The position numbers and the translations under genes are program-made. The notes beneath the pieces were generated by a model that saw only the letters and a program-made list of their open reading frames with translations, had not been told where the DNA came from and made no database searches. Below are positions 60,299 to 64,000 of a stretch of 64,000 bases of DNA, in pieces (positions within the stretch are counted from its first letter, which is position 1; each line of letters begins with the position of its first letter). The DNA comes from Thiosocius teredinicola (GTDB lineage: Bacteria; Pseudomonadota; Gammaproteobacteria; Chromatiales; Chromatiaceae): positions 496,001 to 560,000 of the forward strand of contig NZ_CP019936.1 of assembly GCF_002009425.1 (NCBI RefSeq), read 5' to 3'.

Positions 60299-60967
60299 TT
60301 AGTCTTCGGCAACGCGCAATGCCGCGGTAACCGCCAATGGCGCCAGTACCAGGCTGGCGACCAGGATTGCGCCCAGCATCGACAGATGGGCCTGACCGCC
60401 CAGCCCCGACACGGTCGCCTCGACGGCACCCGCGCCGAAGATCAGCACCGGGATGTACAACGGCAGCACGAGCAGCGCGAGCAATACGCCGCCGGAGCGC
60501 AGGCCGAGCGTCAGCGCGGCGCCGATCGCGCCGATCAGGCTGAGCGTGGGCGTGCCCAGCAGCAGCGAAATGATAAGCGCTTGCAATGCTTCCCACGACA
60601 GGTCGTACTGCAGACCGAGCAGTGGTGCGATCAGCACCAGCGGTACGCCGCTGACCAGCCAGTGGGCCAGCACCTTGCCGACTACCAGCACGGAGACCGG
60701 TTGTGGCGACAGCAGCATCTGCTCGAGTGTGCCGTCGCGGTGGTCGGCCGAGAAAATCTGTTCGAGCGCCAGCATCGAGGCCAGCAAGGCGCCGACCCAG
60801 ACCACGCCCGGCGCGATGAGGCGCAGCGTCTCCAACTCCGGGCCGATGCCGAGCGGAAACAGGCTGACCACGATCACGAAAAAGATCAGCGTGGTGAAGA
60901 TGTCGGCGCGGCGGCGCAGCGCGATGGTCAGGTCGCGGCGGATGATCCAGAACAGGGTTTCAAGCAT
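60299..60967 (-). CDS. ccmB: Heme exporter subunit CcmB
   Basis: 222 residues, six membrane segments, opening LFWIIRRDLTIALRRRADI as usual for CcmB. The HRDGTLEQMLLSP loop and the PLVLIAPLLGLQYDL stretch are family features. Membrane partner of CcmA in the ABC complex that releases heme-loaded CcmE. It overlaps ccmA by 8 bases. Confidence 0.93.
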   Translation of the reverse strand: MLETLFWIIRRDLTIALRRRADIFTTLIFFVIVVSLFPLGIGPELETLRLIAPGVVWVGALLASMLALEQIFSADHRDGTLEQMLLSPQPVSVLVVGKVLAHWLVSGVPLVLIAPLLGLQYDLSWEALQALIISLLLGTPTLSLIGAIGAALTLGLRSGGVLLALLVLPLYIPVLIFGAGAVEATVSGLGGQAHLSMLGAILVASLVLAPLAVTAALRVAED

Positions 60968-61610
60968 CGCGCTGCCCCAGCACGATGGTGCGCGTCTGCT
61001 CGCCGATCATCGCGACCTCCTGGTGGGTGGTTACGATGGCGATGCCGCCCTGCTCGACGTGCTGACGCACCACGTCCTGCAGCATCTGCACGGCCGCGAC
61101 ATCGAGTGCGGTGAACGGTTCGTCGAGGATCCAGATTCGTGCCTGGTTGGCGAGCAGGCGGGCCAGTGCCACGCGGCGTTTCTGGCCCTGCGACAGGTGC
61201 TTGGTCGGCAGGTCTTCGTGCCCGCGCAGGCCGATGTCGGCGAGGATCTCCCATGCCTTGTTCTCTTCGAGCGCAAAGCCATCGAGCGTCGCTGCGATAC
61301 GCAGATTTTCGACCGCGCTCAGGTCGCCCTTGATGCCGTTGAGATGGCCAATGTAGAGGACATGTCGCGCGTATTCTTCACGCAGCTTGCGGATGTTCTT
61401 TCCCTGCCAGCGGATCTCACCGGCTTCGGGTAACAACAGGCCGGCGAGGGCACGCAGCAAGGTAGTTTTACCGCTGCCGTTGTGGCCCTTTAGATGCAGC
61501 AGTTCACCGCTGTGCACGTCGAAGGAGAGATCACGAAATAATGTCCTGTCGCCGCGAACACAGCATAAGGCATCGATGTGGAGCGCGGATTCGGCTTGTG
61601 CGTTTGTCAT
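60960..61610 (-). CDS. ccmA: Heme exporter ATPase CcmA
   Basis: 216-residue ABC ATPase: Walker A GHNGSGKTT, signature LSQGQKRRVALARLL, Walker B IWILDEPFTALD and the switch His in VTTHQEV. The short length and AGLLLPEAGEIRWQG are typical of CcmA. First gene of the ccm operon; the intergenic region to the divergent Crp/Fnr gene (228 bp) must carry the operon promoter. Confidence 0.94.
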   Translation of the reverse strand: MTNAQAESALHIDALCCVRGDRTLFRDLSFDVHSGELLHLKGHNGSGKTTLLRALAGLLLPEAGEIRWQGKNIRKLREEYARHVLYIGHLNGIKGDLSAVENLRIAATLDGFALEENKAWEILADIGLRGHEDLPTKHLSQGQKRRVALARLLANQARIWILDEPFTALDVAAVQMLQDVVRQHVEQGGIAIVTTHQEVAMIGEQTRTIVLGQRDA

Positions 61611-61838
61611 TTAAGGCGCTGGCGACGGAAACCGGGGCAGTCTACACGATCCGACGCGCGCATCGCAGAAGGCGGGGCGTTGCGAAGTCACAACGACAAA
61701 AGTATAAGGTCCATCTAGACTAAGTTGTGAAAGATAAACACATGTTTCCGCCGAGGCGGCGCTTGTGCAGGTGCGCTGGACCTAGGCTGAATAGCCGGCC
61801 CCACAATGGGCTCACAACACGTTAAGAGAGGGGAAACA

Positions 61839-62579
61839 GTGCTTAATAACAAGCTGACCGAGCTTCGGTCGGCAACGACCCGGTGCCCGGATTGTCCCGT
61901 TCGTAAAAAGGCCTTGTTCCAGGTCGTTTCCGACGCATACCTCGAAGACGCCGAGAAGCGACGCACCGCGCAATACAAGCTACAGGCGCGCGGACATCTG
62001 TATCACGAGAACCAGTCGGCGAGCATGGCGTTCACGCTGTTCGACGGTTGGTTGCTGCAGTACCGCAACGACTCGGACGGCAGTCGACAGGGCCTGCGCG
62101 TGGCATTGCCGGGCGACTTCGTCGGCTATGTGCCCGGTGAAGATGCCCAGTACAGCCACAGTGCCCTGGCGGTGACCGATGTGATTGCCTGCGGTTTCCG
62201 TCAGAGCGATCTGCACGAGATGATCGCGTCACACAGCGACATCGGCCATCAGATCACCAACATCCAGGCGCGCTATCTCTCGCATTGTGAAACGAACGTG
62301 TTGGGCCTCGGCCGGAAATCTGCCGAACAGCGGATCGCGCACACCTTTGCCGATCTTTATCACCGGCTCGACCTGCGCGGCGAGGTCGACCGCGAAACGC
62401 TCAGCATGCCGTTTCCGCTGACTCAGGAAATGCTCGGTGAGTTGAACGGTTTGACCCCGGTGCATACCAACCGCGTGCTGCGCAAACTGCGCCTCGAAGG
62501 CATCGTGCGCGCCGAGCGCCAAAGGGTAGAGATTCTCAATCTCGATAAGCTGATGGAATTGGGCGATTACCGCGCCTGA
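61839..62579 (+). CDS. Crp/Fnr-family transcription regulator with N-terminal CxxC
   Basis: 246 residues: cyclic-nucleotide-type sensor barrel (~25-140) and a C-terminal winged helix (LTQEMLGELNGLTPVHTNRVLRKL). Cysteines are C16 and C19 (TRCPDCP), C118 and C150. FNR uses three N-terminal Cys plus one central; here one N-terminal Cys is missing, so an FNR-like [4Fe-4S] cluster is possible but not assured. GTG 61839 with GAGAGGGG upstream is the start. It is divergent from ccmA, suggesting redox control of cytochrome maturation. Confidence 0.8.
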   Translation: MLNNKLTELRSATTRCPDCPVRKKALFQVVSDAYLEDAEKRRTAQYKLQARGHLYHENQSASMAFTLFDGWLLQYRNDSDGSRQGLRVALPGDFVGYVPGEDAQYSHSALAVTDVIACGFRQSDLHEMIASHSDIGHQITNIQARYLSHCETNVLGLGRKSAEQRIAHTFADLYHRLDLRGEVDRETLSMPFPLTQEMLGELNGLTPVHTNRVLRKLRLEGIVRAERQRVEILNLDKLMELGDYRA

Positions 62580-62692
62580 ACCGGGGTCAGACTCCTTCGG
62601 AGTACCGTCGTTCCCTGCAAGCCGTTATACTCTGCCCCGTTTTTTATCAGGGTATGGCCTGGCGGCCGCATAAAATCCGAGGAGCGATAATC

Positions 62693-63577
62693 GTGTCAGC
62701 ACAAAACGACACCGCCTTTTTGCGTATGTTCCTGATGGTCCTTGGGGCGCTGGTCGTCTTCACCATCATCATCCTGATCCTGGCTAACCAGATCACCGGG
62801 TCGGTCGAAGAAGAGCGTGGCCAGGATCCCCGTTTACGCGCGGTTATTCTCGAAAACATCAAGCCGGTCGGCTCGGTCAACGTCGCCTCTGCCAGCGCAG
62901 AGCCCGCAGCACCGAAAAGCGGCGCAGAGATCGTCGCATCGGCCTGTAATTCGTGCCACGGGGCCGGCGTGCTGGGCGCACCGAAGGTCGGCGACAAAGA
63001 CGCCTGGGTGCAGCGCATGAACGCCGAAGGCGGCGTTGATGGCCTTCTGGCCAGCGCCATCAAAGGCAAAAACTCGATGCCTCCAAGAGGCGGTTCGACT
63101 GCGAGCGACGAAGAATTGCGCAGTGCTATCGTCACCATGCTGACCGACAGCGGTGTCGAGGTGGATGCGGCGGCATCGGCACCGGCGGCTGAATCAGCGC
63201 CGGCAGCAGACAGCGCTTCGCCCGCCGCAGCGCCTGCTGCCGCAGCGGCAGTTGCCCCGGCGATGGCCGAGGCACCGGCTGTACCGCAAGAAGCGACTGC
63301 AGCTACCCTGGCTGCCGAGGCCTCGCCGAGCGACGTCTCGAAAGGCAAAACGGTTTACGCGACCGCCTGCTTTGCCTGCCACGACACCGGTGCAGCCGGT
63401 GCGCCTAAGAAAGGCGACAAGGCAGCGTGGGCACCGCGCATCGCGCAGGGCATGGAGACACTGTTCGCCAGTTCCATCAACGGCAAGGGCGCGATGCCGC
63501 CGAAGGGTGGTCAGGTGCAGCTGCCGGATGACGACATCAAGGCAGCAGTCAGCTACATGGTCAGCGAATCGCAGTAA
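62693..63577 (+). CDS. Membrane-anchored diheme cytochrome c5 family protein
   Basis: 294 residues. An uncleaved N-terminal anchor (FLMVLGALVVFTIIILILAN), then two cytochrome c5-like domains with heme motifs CNSCH (85-89) and CFACH (near 231), joined by a ~55-residue Ala/Pro-rich linker. Each has the MPPRGG/MPPKGG Met-ligand motif of c5. It probably transfers electrons between the bc1 complex or a dehydrogenase and a terminal oxidase. GTG 62693 with GAGGAGC upstream is the start; a strong terminator follows. Confidence 0.9.
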   Translation: MSAQNDTAFLRMFLMVLGALVVFTIIILILANQITGSVEEERGQDPRLRAVILENIKPVGSVNVASASAEPAAPKSGAEIVASACNSCHGAGVLGAPKVGDKDAWVQRMNAEGGVDGLLASAIKGKNSMPPRGGSTASDEELRSAIVTMLTDSGVEVDAAASAPAAESAPAADSASPAAAPAAAAAVAPAMAEAPAVPQEATAATLAAEASPSDVSKGKTVYATACFACHDTGAAGAPKKGDKAAWAPRIAQGMETLFASSINGKGAMPPKGGQVQLPDDDIKAAVSYMVSESQ

Positions 63578-63600
63578 GCGCTACGCTCGATCTAAACAAA

Positions 63601-63626
63601 AGCCCGGCCTGGTGCCGGGCTTTTTT
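63601..63626 (+). terminator. Rho-independent terminator after cytochrome c5
   Basis: AGCCCGGC/GCCGGGCT stem with a five-base loop, then six T. It lies 24 bp after the stop codon and, with A4 on the left, may also serve the convergent rep gene. Confidence 0.9.
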
Positions 63627-63644
63627 GTGGGTATCGTTCGGCGA

Positions 63645-64000
63645 TCAGTTGCCGAGCATGGCCTTGAGATTGGCCAGGTTCGCGTTGCCGCGCGCCTTCT
63701 TCTCCTCCACGCTCATGGTCGCCCCGCGGCCTTCCCAGCGCAGATCGTCGGCCGGCAGTTCGGCCAGGAAGCGGCTCGGCTCGCAGCGGGTGAGTTCGCC
63801 GGCGCGTCGTCGACGTTCGGCGCAGGTCATGACCAAGGTGGTCTGGGCGCGCGTAATGCCGACGTAGGCCAGACGACGCTCCTCGGCGATATTGTCTTCC
63901 TCGATGCTGCTGCGATGCGGCAACAGTTCCTCTTCCATGCCCACCAGGTAGACGTGCGGGAACTCCAATCCCTTGGCGCCGTGCAGGGTCATCAATACCA
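63645..64000 (-). CDS. rep: ATP-dependent DNA helicase Rep (3' part, cut by window edge)
   Basis: The last ~118 codons; the gene continues beyond the right edge. SF1 helicase motifs V and VI are present: [19 protein letters not shown] and [17 protein letters not shown]. The [31 protein letters not shown] and C-terminal NLKAML sequences match Rep more closely than UvrD or PcrA. Rep removes proteins ahead of the replication fork. Confidence 0.88.
   Translation of the reverse strand, partial: VLMTLHGAKGLEFPHVYLVGMEEELLPHRSSIEEDNIAEERRLAYVGITRAQTTLVMTCAERRRRAGELTRCEPSRFLAELPADDLRWEGRGATMSVEEKKARGNANLANLKAMLGN

Noticed and set aside
61724-61741. CRP-like site TGTGA...CACA in the ccmA-regulator spacer
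   Set aside because: Half-sites are one base out of register and the second is degenerate.
1-64000. CRISPR arrays, insertion sequences, prophage genes
   Set aside because: No spaced repeat arrays, transposases, integrases or phage structural genes were seen on either strand.

Overview
The window looks like chromosome from a GC-rich, respiratory gammaproteobacterium, probably a sulfur oxidiser of the Chromatiales type. This is inferred from gene content only: a complete ccmABCDEFGHI set, c4- and c5-type cytochromes next to dsbA, a DsrC-family protein, NiFe-hydrogenase maturation (hypF with a NiCoT-type nickel permease), two cytochromes P460, and gammaproteobacterial housekeeping genes (rsuA, yidD, htpX, greB, rep, pqiABC, potFGHI).

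Layout. 0.1-7.2 kb: rsuA, PilZ protein, ferredoxin-NADP reductase, two periplasmic cytochromes c (mono- and diheme) behind a sigma70-like promoter, dsbA, an EEP-family phosphohydrolase and a diguanylate cyclase with an intact I-site. 7.2-13 kb: a zinc-ribbon protein, yidD, a VTC2/GDPGP1-like HIT-superfamily protein, a YjfB-like protein with a striking leader hairpin, htpX, a YbaN protein, an EF-hand protein and an MFS transporter. 13-17 kb: a potFGHI-type polyamine ABC transporter. 17-25 kb: a membrane hydrolase, an Ada-like regulator/methyltransferase, a translationally coupled GNAT-C39 peptidase / RimK-like ligase pair, an RMD1 protein, and a 746-residue fusion of two CDGSH clusters, a Rieske domain and a complete ThDP enzyme. 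25-29.4 kb: a sigma54 activator divergent from an aldehyde dehydrogenase and its DUF779 partner, with tandem palindromes and a -24/-12 promoter between them. 29.5-37.8 kb: GDPD, DUF808, greB (with a 57-residue membrane gene), CoA-binding protein, CopD-like protein, class I aldolase and the pqi operon (PqiA as two half-size genes). 38-40 kb: two unrecognised envelope proteins. 40.6-46.4 kb: an AraC regulator, AhpD-like protein, two P460 cytochromes, hemerythrin, MBL hydrolase, ECF sigma and anti-sigma factor, a plausible nitrogen-oxide/hydroxylamine stress locus. 46.4-50.1 kb: a visibly AT-richer stretch (methyltransferase, secreted protein, 50-residue zinc ribbon, long gene-free DNA) abutting tRNA-Arg(CCG), whose 5' part and upstream flank are duplicated nearby. 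50.6-54.4 kb: nickel permease, hypF, and a DsrC-like protein that lacks both redox cysteines. 54.4-63.6 kb: the ccm operon, an orphan Crp/Fnr regulator and a membrane-anchored diheme cytochrome c5. The right edge cuts the rep helicase gene.

How it fits together: the ccm operon and dsbA supply the machinery that matures the six c-type or P460 cytochromes encoded here. The Crp/Fnr protein, the FNR-like site at 11.06 kb, the ECF/anti-sigma pair and the sigma54 activator suggest several redox- and substrate-responsive circuits. The strongest candidates for undescribed biology are the CDGSH-Rieske-ThDP fusion, the GNAT-C39/RimK couple and the P460/hemerythrin/ECF locus. Product names rest on motif recognition by eye; no database search was run.
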